A DNA stretch of 64,000 nucleotides from Desertimonas sp963732335 (lineage in GTDB: Bacteria > Actinomycetota > Acidimicrobiia > Acidimicrobiales > Ilumatobacteraceae). The notes beneath the pieces were generated by a model. That model saw only the letters and a list, made by a program, of their open reading frames with translations, had not been told where the DNA came from and did no database searches. Numbering within the stretch: position 1 is the first letter of the stretch; each line of letters opens with the position of its first letter. A program made the translations under genes and the position numbers. The stretch spans positions 21,773 to 85,772 of the forward strand of contig CAVSZO010000045.1 in the NCBI GenBank assembly GCA_963732335.1. Reading direction: 5' to 3'. Positions 26,713-36,124 of the stretch are shown one piece after another.

Positions 26713-26734
26713 GCCGGTGGCCGACGACACCGGC
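26713..26734 (+). terminator. Stem-loop after the giant-protein operon
   Basis: Perfect 7-bp inverted repeat gccggtg / caccggc with an 8-base loop, beginning three bases after the stop codon at 26710 and just before the convergent aldo/keto reductase gene. No T-run, as is usual for GC-rich actinobacterial terminators. Confidence 0.5.
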
Positions 26735-26850
26735 GTGACGGCACTGCTTCGCAGGACCGGATCGCCGATGAACCCCTCGCTAATCTGACTCCGTGGCGCT
26801 GTCCTGGCGGGATTTCCAGACGGAGCAGGACCGCGCGACGCACGGTTGTG

Positions 26851-27783
26851 TCAGGTGTCGCCTGGCGTCGTCGATTGGCCGGTCAGGACATCGACGCCAT
26901 CGAAGAGGCTGGTGAGCTCGCCGAGCAGCGAGCTGTCCAGCGGCCGATCGAACGAGGCTCGATTGGCGGCCAGGTGCACACTGTTTCCGGTGCCGACGAG
27001 CACGGTCGAGACCCCGTGGGTTGCGGCGGCGAACCTGTACGCCAGATCAGGGAGCGAGGCCGACTCACGTTCAAGCACGTGGCGTAGGAGGCGCAGCTCG
27101 GACTCGGCGTCGAAGTCGCTCGGCAGCCGGCCGGCGACGGACGGGTCCTGGATGTAGCTCGCGAGCCGGTCGATGTCGGTGAGCAGCTCGCGAACGGCGA
27201 ACATGACCAGCACCCCGACGCCGGCGCGGGCTGCCGGGGCGATGACACGGTCGCGGGCTGTCTGATTGATGAGGTTGTACCCGACCATCACCGTGTCCCA
27301 GCACCCGTCAGCGACGGCGCGGGCGAGCATCTGGTGACCTGGATCGCGCGCAAACACCTCTGTGACTCCGATCGCCCGGATGACGCCACGCTGGCGAAGG
27401 GTCTCGAGGACCGGGAGCAACTCGTCGCGCGCCCACGTGTAGTCGTCGGGCTGCACGCCGTGCAGCTGGATCACATCGAGGTAGTCAGTGCCAAGGGCGT
27501 CGAGCCGAGCGCGGACCGCGTCGATCACGGCGGCGGTCGAACGGAGTTCGTCGCCGGCGCGGTAGCTCACCTTCGTGGAGATGATGACGTCGTGGCGCGC
27601 CACGCCAGAGCGGGCAATCCCCTCGGCAACTGCCGCTTCGGTGCCATAAGCCTCGGCAGTGTCGACGATGTTGACGCCAGTAGCGAGCGCGGCAGCGACC
27701 ATCGCTGCGGCATGATCGAGGCCGTCGTCGAGTCCCGCCCGGCTGCGACCCCCCGCACCAAATCCCATCGCGGTGGTGCGCAA
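26851..27783 (-). CDS. Aldo/keto reductase
   Basis: About 310-aa NAD(P)H-dependent oxidoreductase with a TIM-barrel fold. The tetrad is visible: Asp and Tyr in NIVDTAEAYG, Lys in IISTKVSY, His in DVIQLHGV. GTGNSVHL near the C-terminus fits cofactor binding. The only in-frame start is a TTG at 27783, but the frame continues upstream as RRPLGRSSLRTTAMGFGAGG, the normal N-terminus of the family, before reaching a stop; the true start is therefore probably lost to an indel near 27790-27830. It converges on the giant-protein operon and lies 88 bases downstream of the alcohol dehydrogenase on the same strand, so the two probably form one transcript in the catabolic island. Confidence 0.82.
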   Translation of the reverse strand: MRTTAMGFGAGGRSRAGLDDGLDHAAAMVAAALATGVNIVDTAEAYGTEAAVAEGIARSGVARHDVIISTKVSYRAGDELRSTAAVIDAVRARLDALGTDYLDVIQLHGVQPDDYTWARDELLPVLETLRQRGVIRAIGVTEVFARDPGHQMLARAVADGCWDTVMVGYNLINQTARDRVIAPAARAGVGVLVMFAVRELLTDIDRLASYIQDPSVAGRLPSDFDAESELRLLRHVLERESASLPDLAYRFAAATHGVSTVLVGTGNSVHLAANRASFDRPLDSSLLGELTSLFDGVDVLTGQSTTPGDT

Positions 27784-27871
27784 CGAGGAACGGCCGAGCG
27801 GGCGGCGTTCGAGCGGCTATCGACGTCATCCAAGACCCACGTGGACAGTTCTATCTCGGGCTCCGAGTCCG

Positions 27872-28891
27872 TCATTCGACGACGGGTCCAGTCGCTCCAC
27901 TCGATAGCAACACCTTTGCGTCCGTTCGCTGCTGGGTGGCCAGCGCCTCGAAGGTCTCGGCGACGTCGTCGAAGGATTCGACACCTCCGATCAACGACCC
28001 GACGTCAAGACTGCCGTCACGGAGGTGATCCGCTGTCTCCTCGAAGACGGAGTCGGTGTACGTGAAGGTGCCGACGATGTTGCGCTCGGCGACGACCACA
28101 TCGAACAATGGGATCGAGATCTCGGGGTGGCCGAGACCGATGAAGCAGACGGTTGCGCCCTTGCCGACGCCCTTGATCGCAGCGGCGGCAGTTGCAGAGC
28201 TACCGACTGCGTCGAAGGACACGTCGAACGGGGCACGTGGCTCGATCTCGTCGGGAGCGATCCCCTCGAACCCGGATGCGACAGCCAAGTCACGGCGGAT
28301 CGACAGCGACTCGGAGACCGTAACCGCGCTGGCACCGGCCAGTCGGGCCGCCCGCGCGACGCATTGCCCGATCATTCCGCCACCCACGACGAGAACCGAC
28401 TGACCTGCCGACACTTGGGCCCGGCGGACAGCCTGCTGACCCACCGCCATCGGTTCGACGCATGCACCCCACTCGAGGCGCAACGACCCGAGCGGAACGA
28501 TCCTCGACGCGTCAACGAGCATCGCGTCGGCGAACGCGCCCTGGATCTCAGGTGCGACGCCGATGACGCGGAGCTCGGCGCAACGGTTCTCGACCGCATG
28601 GCCGCACCGTCCGTCGCACGCCAACACCGGATTGAAGGTCACCGGCGCGCCGAGGCCGATCGACTCGACCTCGGATCCGACTGCCTCGATCCATCCGCTG
28701 GCCTCGTGCCCCATGACCATTCCCGGCACCCGCCGTCCTGACTCGCCGGTGTAGCCGTGGAGGTCCGAGCCGCAGATCCCGGCGAAGGCGATTCGCACCC
28801 TGACCTCGTTCGGGCCGGGTTGCGGCAACGGTCGCTCCTCGATGTGAAACCGGTGGGGCCCGTCGAACACGAGAGCTCGTATGTGGTTCAT
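27872..28891 (-). CDS. Zinc-dependent alcohol dehydrogenase (threonine/sorbitol dehydrogenase-like)
   Basis: 339-aa medium-chain dehydrogenase. Catalytic zinc site: Cys in GICGSDLHG, then GHEASG (His-Glu); a Rossmann motif VLVVGGGMIGQCVARAA follows at about 170. The usual four-Cys structural zinc loop is reduced (CDGRCGHAVENRC keeps three Cys), which is seen in sorbitol/threonine dehydrogenase relatives. ATG 28891 gives the classic RALVFDGPHRFHIEE opening; an in-frame ATG 45 bases upstream is possible. Divergent from the ABC importer with one short motif (28962-28973) between them, suggesting joint control. Likely oxidises a polyol or amino-alcohol released during catabolism. Confidence 0.85.
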   Translation of the reverse strand: MNHIRALVFDGPHRFHIEERPLPQPGPNEVRVRIAFAGICGSDLHGYTGESGRRVPGMVMGHEASGWIEAVGSEVESIGLGAPVTFNPVLACDGRCGHAVENRCAELRVIGVAPEIQGAFADAMLVDASRIVPLGSLRLEWGACVEPMAVGQQAVRRAQVSAGQSVLVVGGGMIGQCVARAARLAGASAVTVSESLSIRRDLAVASGFEGIAPDEIEPRAPFDVSFDAVGSSATAAAAIKGVGKGATVCFIGLGHPEISIPLFDVVVAERNIVGTFTYTDSVFEETADHLRDGSLDVGSLIGGVESFDDVAETFEALATQQRTDAKVLLSSGATGPVVE

Positions 28892-28961
28892 GACGACATC
28901 CAAGGCTCGCAGGTCATGCGCTTCGTTCGCCATCGTGGCGTCTTGCTGGCGATTCGCCAGG

Positions 28962-28973
28962 ATGATATACAAT
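28962..28973 (+). promoter_or_regulatory. ATGATATACAAT motif between divergent ADH and ABC importer
   Basis: AT-rich 12-mer in a GC-rich divergent intergenic space; it matches ATGWTRTANNAT shared with three other sites in the island (40255, 48645, 48800). It contains a TATACAAT -10-like core 54 bases before the binding-protein start. It may be an operator, a -10 box, or both overlapping. Confidence 0.5.
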
Positions 28974-29026
28974 CCGTGGCGGTGGCGGCACAGCCTGCAC
29001 ACCTCGTCAGGAGAGAGGGGGATCTC

Positions 29027-30313
29027 ATGAGAGGGTTCAAGAGCCGAACGCTCCGACTCGGGATGGCGTTGCCTTTGGTGTTCGCCATTGCCGCCGCCGG
29101 AAGCGCCAGCACGTCGAGCGCCAGCGGCGAGCTTCCATTCGAAGGCGTGACGCTCCAGTTCGCCAAGGCGCCGCATGGTGAGGACGAACAGGACAACTTC
29201 GCCGAGTGGCTGGCACCGTTCGAGGAGGCCACCGGTATCGACGTCGAGCACACCGTGGTGCCGTGGGACGAACTCGAAGCGACCTACTCGGCCAACTTCG
29301 CCGGCGGCGATGCGTTCGACGTGACGTACCAGACCAGCACGCACCTCACGCTCTTCGGCGAGGTTGGCGCATTCACCGATGTGACTCCGCTGATGGACGG
29401 TGAGGACTTCGCCGAGGATCGCGCCCACTTCCCGGACAACGTCGTCGACGCCAGCGTCTACCAGGATCAGCTGTACGGCGTCCCGTTCATCATCGGGACG
29501 ATCGTGATGTACGCCAACCTCGATCTGATGGAAGCGGCTGGGATCACGGAGATCCCGACGACCGGTGAGGAACTGGTCGCCGCGGCGCAGGCCATTCAGA
29601 GTCCACCAGACGTCTGGGGCTTCTACACCCCGACGACGGTGGTCGACTTCGGCTGGTACTTCAACCTGCAGAACGTCCACAACTTCGGCGGCGACATCAT
29701 CTCCGACGACTTCGAGACGGCGACGATCGACTCGCAGCCGGTGATCGACGCTACGCAGTACGCCACCGATCTGATCTGCACGCACGAGGTCCAACCGCCT
29801 CTCGGCCAGTACGACCGGGAGGGTGCCATCGAGCTGTTCCGGGCCGGCAAGCTGGCCTTCCTGCTCGACGAGCCGCTCCGCATCGCCGTGTTCGAGGAGG
29901 AAGGCTTGCCGTTCGAGTGGGACATTGCCCAACCCGTCGGTAACAACGGCAACGTCTCCCAGTTCTCGACTACCGGTCACTGGACGATCTCGGCGGACAC
30001 TGAGAACCCCGAGGCGGCCTGGGAGTTGGTGAAGTTCCTCAGCACGCCGGAGTTCTCCGCCGAGTACAACCAGCGCTACGCCTTCGTGCCCGCCCGTGAC
30101 GACGTCGACGTGAGCGGTGGCAACGAGATGCTCGAACGGAACTTCGAATGGGCGATGACCACCTGGGATGGTCTCGTGACCCACCCACAGATCGCCCAGT
30201 TGCTCGACGAGTACAACCAGGCACTCGAGGCGGCAACGACCTGTGACACCCCGGTCGAGGAGGCCCTGGCCGAGGCGCAAGGCCGAGCGGAAGATCTGCT
30301 CGCGCGAGGCTGA
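29027..30313 (+). CDS. ABC transporter extracellular substrate-binding protein (family 1)
   Basis: 428-aa sugar/amide-type binding protein. N-terminal Sec signal (MRGFKSRTLRLGMALPLVFAIAAAG) without a lipobox Cys, so either freely secreted or held otherwise. The mature part has the usual pattern: WLAPFEEATGIDVEHTVVPW, FDVTYQTSTH, YGVPFIIGTIVMYANLDLM, TTGHWTISADTENPEAAWEL. Strong ribosome site GGAGAGAGGGGGATCTC before ATG 29027. First gene of binding protein, two permeases and ATPase. A stem-loop follows it. Substrates of this family range from sugars to oligosaccharides and other small polar solutes; the island suggests an amide- or N-containing solute. Confidence 0.9.
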   Translation: MRGFKSRTLRLGMALPLVFAIAAAGSASTSSASGELPFEGVTLQFAKAPHGEDEQDNFAEWLAPFEEATGIDVEHTVVPWDELEATYSANFAGGDAFDVTYQTSTHLTLFGEVGAFTDVTPLMDGEDFAEDRAHFPDNVVDASVYQDQLYGVPFIIGTIVMYANLDLMEAAGITEIPTTGEELVAAAQAIQSPPDVWGFYTPTTVVDFGWYFNLQNVHNFGGDIISDDFETATIDSQPVIDATQYATDLICTHEVQPPLGQYDREGAIELFRAGKLAFLLDEPLRIAVFEEEGLPFEWDIAQPVGNNGNVSQFSTTGHWTISADTENPEAAWELVKFLSTPEFSAEYNQRYAFVPARDDVDVSGGNEMLERNFEWAMTTWDGLVTHPQIAQLLDEYNQALEAATTCDTPVEEALAEAQGRAEDLLARG

Positions 30314-30334
30314 CCGACATCACTGACCACCCGT

Positions 30335-30367
30335 GCCCGACGCCGGACCGCGAAGCCGCCGTCGGGC
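30335..30367 (+). other. Intercistronic stem-loop between binding protein and permease
   Basis: Arms gcccgacg (30335-30342) and cgtcgggc (30360-30367) pair perfectly around a 17-base GC-rich loop. Position between the binding protein and the first permease is typical of hairpins that stabilise the upstream message and lower permease output. Confidence 0.5.
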
Positions 30368-30400
30368 GCTCGGTGCTTGCCCGTCGCGTAGCAGGCTGAC

Positions 30401-31372
30401 GTGACTGTCGAAACTGGTTCACCCCCAGCGATCGACTCTGGTGAGGAGTGGGCGCAACCCACGTTGTCGCCGGCCGAGTACCGGCGCGCTCGCCACCGCT
30501 ACCACGCCCGCATCAGCCGTCGAGCCATCCCGTTCCTGGCGCCGTACGTCGTCATCTGGGCGGTCTTCCTGGCCTTCCCGATCGCGTGGGGCATCTGGCT
30601 CAGCTTCAACACCGGAGGGATCGTTGGACCACGCGAGTATGTGGGCTTCGACAACTGGCGGCGAGCTCTCGACGACAGTGAGTTGAGCACCGCCGTACGG
30701 AACACCGCGGTGTACATGGTGATCGCCATCGGCGTCGTCTTCGTGCTCGCCATCTTCCTCGCGTCGTTGCTCAACAAGTACCGGCGCGGAGGCAACTTCT
30801 TCAAGGTCGCGCTGTACTTCCCGCTGCTCGCCCCGCCGATCCTCGGCGCGATGATGTGGTTCTTCTTGGTCCACTTCGATTTCGGCGTGCTCAACGTGAT
30901 CAAGCGTCAACTCGGAGGCGAGGGGATCAACTATCTCGGCGAGAACCCGAACGCGCTGCTCACGATCGTCGCGGTCGAGGTCTGGCGCGGTCTCGGCTTT
31001 TGGGTCCTCTTCTACCTGGCCGGGTTGCAGGCCGTGCCCGAGGAGTTGCTCGCCGCGGCCAAGATCGATGGCGCCAAGCCGTTCCGCCGCTTCGTCAAGG
31101 TGACCGTTCCGACGCTTCGCCCCTTGCTGCTCTTCGCCGTTGTCATCGCCATCATCTTCAACGCCCAGCTGTTCGACTCGGTGCAGGTACTCACCGATGG
31201 CGGGCCGGCACTCGGAACAGCGACGGTGGTGTGGTTCATCTTCAAGCGGATGTTCGCGTTCCAGGACACCGGGCTCGCGTTCGCCACGAGCGTCGGACTC
31301 CTCCTCATCACTCTCTTGTTCACGCTCGTCTCGTTCTGGGCGTTGGGCCGAAGAAGGGCTCGAGAGGCATGA
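30401..31372 (+). CDS. ABC transporter permease (MalF/UgpA type)
   Basis: 323-aa inner-membrane permease with about six hydrophobic segments (first at FLAPYVVIWAVFLAFPIAWG). EAA loop near residues 215-235: LLAAAKIDGAKPFRRFVKVT. GTG start. The stop overlaps the start of the second permease (ATGA), so subunits are made in equal amounts. A cytoplasmic N-terminal extension of about 45 residues precedes the first helix. Confidence 0.9.
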   Translation: MTVETGSPPAIDSGEEWAQPTLSPAEYRRARHRYHARISRRAIPFLAPYVVIWAVFLAFPIAWGIWLSFNTGGIVGPREYVGFDNWRRALDDSELSTAVRNTAVYMVIAIGVVFVLAIFLASLLNKYRRGGNFFKVALYFPLLAPPILGAMMWFFLVHFDFGVLNVIKRQLGGEGINYLGENPNALLTIVAVEVWRGLGFWVLFYLAGLQAVPEELLAAAKIDGAKPFRRFVKVTVPTLRPLLLFAVVIAIIFNAQLFDSVQVLTDGGPALGTATVVWFIFKRMFAFQDTGLAFATSVGLLLITLLFTLVSFWALGRRRAREA

Positions 31373-32301
31373 CCGTCGCCGACGCCAAGGCGAGCGCGGT
31401 CGAGTGGGAGTTCGATGAGGTCGCCTTCCAATCGGCGGCGCGCCGGCGGCGGGCGGTCGATCGTCTGCGCAAGTTCGGCGCCTACTTCACGCTGTGCGTC
31501 TTCGTCGTCATCGCCGTCGGTCCGGCGCTGTACCTCATCTCGCCGGCGTTCCGCGACAGCACCTCGCTGTTCGCCTACCCACCGGAGTGGATCCCGCGCA
31601 ACCCGACTTTGGAGAACTATCGGTTCCTCTTCCGCAACACCGAGTACCTCCGCTGGGGCATCAACACGCTCATCTACGCCACGGGGGTGACGCTCGTCGC
31701 CCTGTGTACCAACGCGCTCGCCGGGTACGCGTTCGCCAGGATGCGTTTCCCGGGCCGCCGGCTGCTCTTCGTTCTCATCCTCGCCACCTTGATGGTCCCC
31801 GTCGCCGCCGTGCTCGCCCCCACCTATCTGACCGTGCGGACGATCGGCACGTGGCCGATCATCGGGAACTACGTCGATCTCGACACGTACGCCGGGCTGA
31901 TCCTGCCCGCCGCGGTATCGCCGCTCGGCGTGTTCCTGATGAAGCAGTTCATCGAGACCTTGCCCCCCGGGCTCTACGAGGCTGCCAAGCTCGACGGCGC
32001 ATCCGAGTGGCGCACCTTTCGCAAGATCGTGCTGCCACTGATCAAGCCGGCGCTGGTCGTGCTCGGCATCTTCGTGTTCATGATCACGTGGGCGAGCTAC
32101 CTCTGGCCACTTGTCGCTGCGACGAGCGACGACCATCGCGTGCTGACCGTCGGGATCCAGTCGTTGAACGGACAGTTCGTGACGAACTGGGGGGTGATGG
32201 GCGCGGCAGCGTTGCTCACGATCGTGCCCGTGACGATCGTGTTCCTGTTCTTCCAGAAGTGGTTTGTACAGGCGTCGATGGCAGGGGCGCTGAAGCAATG
32301 A
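31369..32301 (+). CDS. ABC transporter permease (MalG/UgpE type)
   Basis: 310-aa permease with six predicted membrane segments; EAA loop GLYEAAKLDGASEWRTFRKI near residues 205-224, and the MalG-type ending WFVQASMAGALKQ. Pairs with 30401-31372 to form the channel. About 40 bases separate it from the ATPase gene. Confidence 0.9.
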   Translation: MTVADAKASAVEWEFDEVAFQSAARRRRAVDRLRKFGAYFTLCVFVVIAVGPALYLISPAFRDSTSLFAYPPEWIPRNPTLENYRFLFRNTEYLRWGINTLIYATGVTLVALCTNALAGYAFARMRFPGRRLLFVLILATLMVPVAAVLAPTYLTVRTIGTWPIIGNYVDLDTYAGLILPAAVSPLGVFLMKQFIETLPPGLYEAAKLDGASEWRTFRKIVLPLIKPALVVLGIFVFMITWASYLWPLVAATSDDHRVLTVGIQSLNGQFVTNWGVMGAAALLTIVPVTIVFLFFQKWFVQASMAGALKQ

Positions 32302-32340
32302 GTGGCCGCCTCACGGAGCGGGCGATGATGAGGTCGGCCG

Positions 32341-33444
32341 ATGGCTGAGGTGATCCTGCGGAGGCTGACCAAGAACTTCGGCAAGGTCACCGCCGTGGAC
32401 GACGTGTCGCTGCGGATCCCCGAAGGCGAGTTCCTGGTGCTGCTCGGCCCTTCCGGCTGCGGGAAGAGCACCATTCTCCGCCTGCTGTCCGGACTCGAGG
32501 ATCCCACGTCGGGCGAGATGGCGATTGGTGGGCAGTTGGTCAACTTCAAGGACCCCACCGAGCGCAACGTGGCGATGGTCTTCCAGAACTACGCCTTGTA
32601 TCCACACATGACGGTTGCCAAGAACGTGGCGTTTCCGCTGGAGACGGCCAAGCTGCCCAAGGCGGAGGTCAAGGCAGCGATCGACCAGGCCGCCAAGTTG
32701 CTGGAGATCACCGATCTGCTCGGCCGCTTACCGGAGCAGCTCTCTGGAGGACAGCGGCAACGGGTGGCCCTCGCCCGAGCGATCGTCCGCCAGCCGCGCG
32801 TGTTCTTGATGGACGAGCCGTTGTCCAACCTCGACGCTCAGCTCCGGCTGCAGACCCGCATCGAACTGATCGCCTTGCACGAGCGGCTGGGGATCACGAC
32901 GATCTACGTCACCCACGACCAGGTCGAGGCGATGACGATGGGACGGCGCATTGCCGTCATGCAGTCCGGGCGGCTGCAGCAGGTCGGACCGCCCGTCGAG
33001 GTCTACCGGACACCCGCCTCGACGTTCGTCGCCACGTTCATGGGAGCACCGCCGATGAACCTCGTGGCGGGTGACGTCCGCATGCATGACGGGCGCTGGC
33101 AGTTCGTTCGCAGCGGTTACGAGCTCGATCTCGATCCGCAGGTGATGGGCATCGATGTGGCGAAGCTCGGAAGCTCCGTCGGTCCGGCCAACCTCGGTGT
33201 GCGGCCTGAGCATCTGATGCTCGCCCCGCCGGACGCCTTCGGAATGCCAGGTGTTGTTCACTTTCTCGAACCCGTGGGTTCGGACCTCTATGTGGCGGTC
33301 GACGTCGGCGACCGCGTTGTCCAGGTACGAGTGCCTCCTGACGCCAACGTGAGCAAGGGCGACAACATCCGGCTCATCTTCGATCCGGCGAGAAGCCACC
33401 TCTTCGGTGCGGACGATCGCAACCTCAGGGCGGTGGTGTCGTGA
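32341..33444 (+). CDS. ABC transporter ATP-binding protein (MsmK/UgpC type)
   Basis: 367-aa ATPase. Walker A GPSGCGKST at about residues 36-44, Q-loop VFQNYALYP, signature LSGGQRQRVALARAI, Walker B VFLMDEPLSNLD, H-loop THDQVEAMTM. C-terminal TOBE/MOP-like domain (residues 240-360) as in carbohydrate importers that share one ATPase. Energises the importer encoded just upstream. Confidence 0.93.
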   Translation: MAEVILRRLTKNFGKVTAVDDVSLRIPEGEFLVLLGPSGCGKSTILRLLSGLEDPTSGEMAIGGQLVNFKDPTERNVAMVFQNYALYPHMTVAKNVAFPLETAKLPKAEVKAAIDQAAKLLEITDLLGRLPEQLSGGQRQRVALARAIVRQPRVFLMDEPLSNLDAQLRLQTRIELIALHERLGITTIYVTHDQVEAMTMGRRIAVMQSGRLQQVGPPVEVYRTPASTFVATFMGAPPMNLVAGDVRMHDGRWQFVRSGYELDLDPQVMGIDVAKLGSSVGPANLGVRPEHLMLAPPDAFGMPGVVHFLEPVGSDLYVAVDVGDRVVQVRVPPDANVSKGDNIRLIFDPARSHLFGADDRNLRAVVS

Positions 33445-33507
33445 GGACCTGGCGCGGCGACGCCTGAACCAGACACCCCAGCACCGTCCACAGGGAGGCC
33501 GGCAAGC

Positions 33508-35730
33508 ATGGCACAGAGAAGAGAACTGCTTGGATACGCGGTGCCGATGGTCGCCCAGCCGGGCGACACGGTGCGGATCATGGTGACGACAGAGGCGGAC
33601 ACCTACGACGCAGAGATCGTCCGGCTCGTCCACGGCGACAACAATCCGAAGGGCCCTGGCTTCAAGTCTGAGCGAGTCGACTCTTCTGCCAACGGCCAGT
33701 ACCCGGGCCGGCATCAGGACACATACATCGGCTCGTACGCGCAGATCGACGCGACCGACGCGCTCGACCCGTCCGACGGCTTCTGCGTTCAGGCGTGGAT
33801 CTGGCCGACGACACCGGAACTCGAGGGCACCCAGGGGATCGTCAGCCGCACAGCCGAGGGTCGAGGTTTCGGGTTGTTCCTCGAGTCTGGTGCGGTCGTC
33901 CTACGAATCGGTGGCCAATCGGTCGCCACCGAGCACGGGCTCGAGCCGAAACGCTGGCACTTCGTCGCTGGCACCTTCGATGCTGCCTCAGGCGCGGCGA
34001 GCGTTCAGTGGCGTCTGCTGGACGTACTGGCGCGCGTCGGGCGTGGCGCGACGACGATCGAGGGTGGTGTCGATGCGTCCGACCTACCGCTGCTCATCGC
34101 GGCCGGCGGACTGCTCGACTTCGGCCGGCCGGGCGCAACTGGCTGCTTCAACGGGAAGATCGAGGGCCCCCGGTTGTTCACCCGCAGCCTGACGGACGAC
34201 GAACTCGACGCGCTGGCAAACGATGCCGACCCGATCGGGCTGCCCGGGCTTGCCGGTGCCTGGGACTTCGCCGCGTCGCCACCCACCTCGTCGACCGTCG
34301 TCGACATGGGGCCGAACGGGCTCGACGGGACGATCCACAACTACCCGATGCGAGGACTGACGGGCCACCGGTGGGACGCGACAGCGTTTCGGCGAAATGA
34401 TGCTCCCCACCAGTACGGCGCGATCCACTTCCATGCCGACGACGTCGACGACAGCCGCTGGGAGAGTGACTTCGAGTTCGATGTTCCGGAAGGGCTGCGT
34501 AGCGGTTACTACGCAGCCCACCTCGAGGGAGCCGGCGAGCACGACTACGTGCCGTTCTTCGTCTCGCCGCCGCTCGGGATCAGGACCGCCGACATCGCCT
34601 TCCTGGCTCCGACCGCCACATACCTGGCATACGCCAACGAACGACTGCTCACGAGTTCGGAGGAGACAGACTGGACCGCATTCACCAACATTCCGATCAC
34701 TCTCGACCCCCTCGACGAGTTCCTCGGTGAGCACCGTGAGTACGGCGGTTCGATCTACGACGTGCATACGGACGGCAGTGGGATCAGCTACTCGTCGTCC
34801 CGTCGCCCAATCGTGTCGATGCGAGCTACCCATCGTCACTGGGTGACCGGTTGCCCGCGGGGCTACGCGTTCGACCTGTATGCCATCGACTGGCTCGAAC
34901 AGAAGGGCTTCGCCTATGACGTGTTCACTGACGAGGACCTGCACGTCCAGGGGTTGGATCGCCTCGCCGGTTACAAGGTCGTCATCACAGGGAGCCATCC
35001 CGAGTACTGGTCAATGCCGATGCTCGACGCCCTGGAGAGCTACCTGAGCAGCGGCGGTCGCTTGATGTATCTCGGGGGCAACGGCTTCTATTGGGTGACG
35101 GCGTGGGATCCGGAGAAGCCCCACGCCATCGAAGTTCGACGGGGGATCGCCGGCAGCAGAACCTGGAACTCACATCCGGGCGAGCAGGAGCTCGCCTCGA
35201 CCGGTGAGCAATGTGGAATCTGGCGTCATCGCGGACGATCGCCGAATCGGCTCGCCGGCGTGGGCTTCGCTGGTCAGGGATGGGATCTCGACACTCCCGG
35301 CTATCGCCGGTTGCCTGACAGTCACGATCCGCGGGCGGCGTTCATCTTCGAGGGAATCGGCGATGACGAGGAGATCGGCGAGTTCGGCCTGGTGATGAAC
35401 GGTGCTGCCGGCGACGAGCTCGACCGGGCCGACCACGACCTCGGAACACCGAGCCATGCCCTCGTGCTGGCCACGTCGGCCGGTCTCCACTCGGACTACT
35501 ACCTGGTGTGCCACGAGGACGTGCTGGTGACGCAGGCGGCGATTCACGGCACCGACAACCCGAACCTGCGTGCTGACATGGTGTACTTCGAGACGGCGAC
35601 GGGCGGGGCGGTGTTCTCGGTCGGGTCGATCAACTGGCTCGGCAGCCTCTCCCACAACGGCTACGACAACAACGTGTCGCGAATCACGGAGAACGTGCTG
35701 CGCGAGTTCACCCGCGAGGTCCCGGGCTGA
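33508..35730 (+). CDS. N,N-dimethylformamidase large-subunit-like protein (LamG plus amidotransferase-like domain)
   Basis: 740-aa protein. Residues about 70-250 form a LamG/concanavalin-like jelly roll (DGFCVQAWIWPTTPELEG, GFGLFLESGAVVLRIGG); the C-terminal half matches the DmfA2 large subunit of N,N-dimethylformamidase: HRHWVTGCPRGYAFDLYAID, VVITGSHPEYWSMPMLDALE, GGRLMYLGGNGFYW. In the known enzyme the His and Glu of the S-H-P-E stretch bind a mononuclear iron together with Tyr residues; that motif is present (GSHPEYW). GGAGG precedes ATG 33508. No separate small (alpha) subunit gene is seen nearby, so activity on DMF itself is doubtful; hydrolysis of another amide is a fair guess. Confidence 0.82.
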   Translation: MAQRRELLGYAVPMVAQPGDTVRIMVTTEADTYDAEIVRLVHGDNNPKGPGFKSERVDSSANGQYPGRHQDTYIGSYAQIDATDALDPSDGFCVQAWIWPTTPELEGTQGIVSRTAEGRGFGLFLESGAVVLRIGGQSVATEHGLEPKRWHFVAGTFDAASGAASVQWRLLDVLARVGRGATTIEGGVDASDLPLLIAAGGLLDFGRPGATGCFNGKIEGPRLFTRSLTDDELDALANDADPIGLPGLAGAWDFAASPPTSSTVVDMGPNGLDGTIHNYPMRGLTGHRWDATAFRRNDAPHQYGAIHFHADDVDDSRWESDFEFDVPEGLRSGYYAAHLEGAGEHDYVPFFVSPPLGIRTADIAFLAPTATYLAYANERLLTSSEETDWTAFTNIPITLDPLDEFLGEHREYGGSIYDVHTDGSGISYSSSRRPIVSMRATHRHWVTGCPRGYAFDLYAIDWLEQKGFAYDVFTDEDLHVQGLDRLAGYKVVITGSHPEYWSMPMLDALESYLSSGGRLMYLGGNGFYWVTAWDPEKPHAIEVRRGIAGSRTWNSHPGEQELASTGEQCGIWRHRGRSPNRLAGVGFAGQGWDLDTPGYRRLPDSHDPRAAFIFEGIGDDEEIGEFGLVMNGAAGDELDRADHDLGTPSHALVLATSAGLHSDYYLVCHEDVLVTQAAIHGTDNPNLRADMVYFETATGGAVFSVGSINWLGSLSHNGYDNNVSRITENVLREFTREVPG

Positions 35731-36107
35731 TGGCGAAGCGAGCGATCACGACCACCAACGCGCCGCCCCCGTCGGGCGGGTACTCCCAGGGAATCGTCGC
35801 CGGCGATCACCTCTACCTGTCGGGCCAGGGTCCGTTCGACACTGCTGGATCGCTCGTCGATGACTCATTCGAGGCAGAGGTGCGGCAGGTCTTCGCCAAT
35901 CTCGCTGCGGTTGCCGCCGAGGCCGGAGGAAGCCTTGCCGACGCGGTCCGCGTCGGGGTGTACCTCCACGACATGGCCACGTTCGATCAGATGGACGCCA
36001 TCTACCTCGAGCTGTTTGCCGAGCCGCGACCGGCCCGCACGACGATCGAGACTCCGCTACCGGGCTTCGGGATCGAGGCGGACGCGATCATCTACCTGGG
36101 CCAGTGA
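35730..36107 (+). CDS. RidA/YjgF-family protein
   Basis: 125-aa trimeric Rid-fold protein. Family signature GGYSQGIVAGDHLYLSGQGP at the start and the active-site Arg in RPARTTIETPLPG; ends DAIIYLGQ. RidA proteins hydrolyse reactive enamine/imine intermediates to 2-oxo acids plus ammonia. Its start overlaps the stop of the DMFase-like gene (TGATG), so it probably processes an imine or enamine made in the same pathway. A second, different Rid gene is at 41298. Confidence 0.88.
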   Translation: MAKRAITTTNAPPPSGGYSQGIVAGDHLYLSGQGPFDTAGSLVDDSFEAEVRQVFANLAAVAAEAGGSLADAVRVGVYLHDMATFDQMDAIYLELFAEPRPARTTIETPLPGFGIEADAIIYLGQ

Positions 36108-36124
36108 GCCACTGCTGCTCGTGG

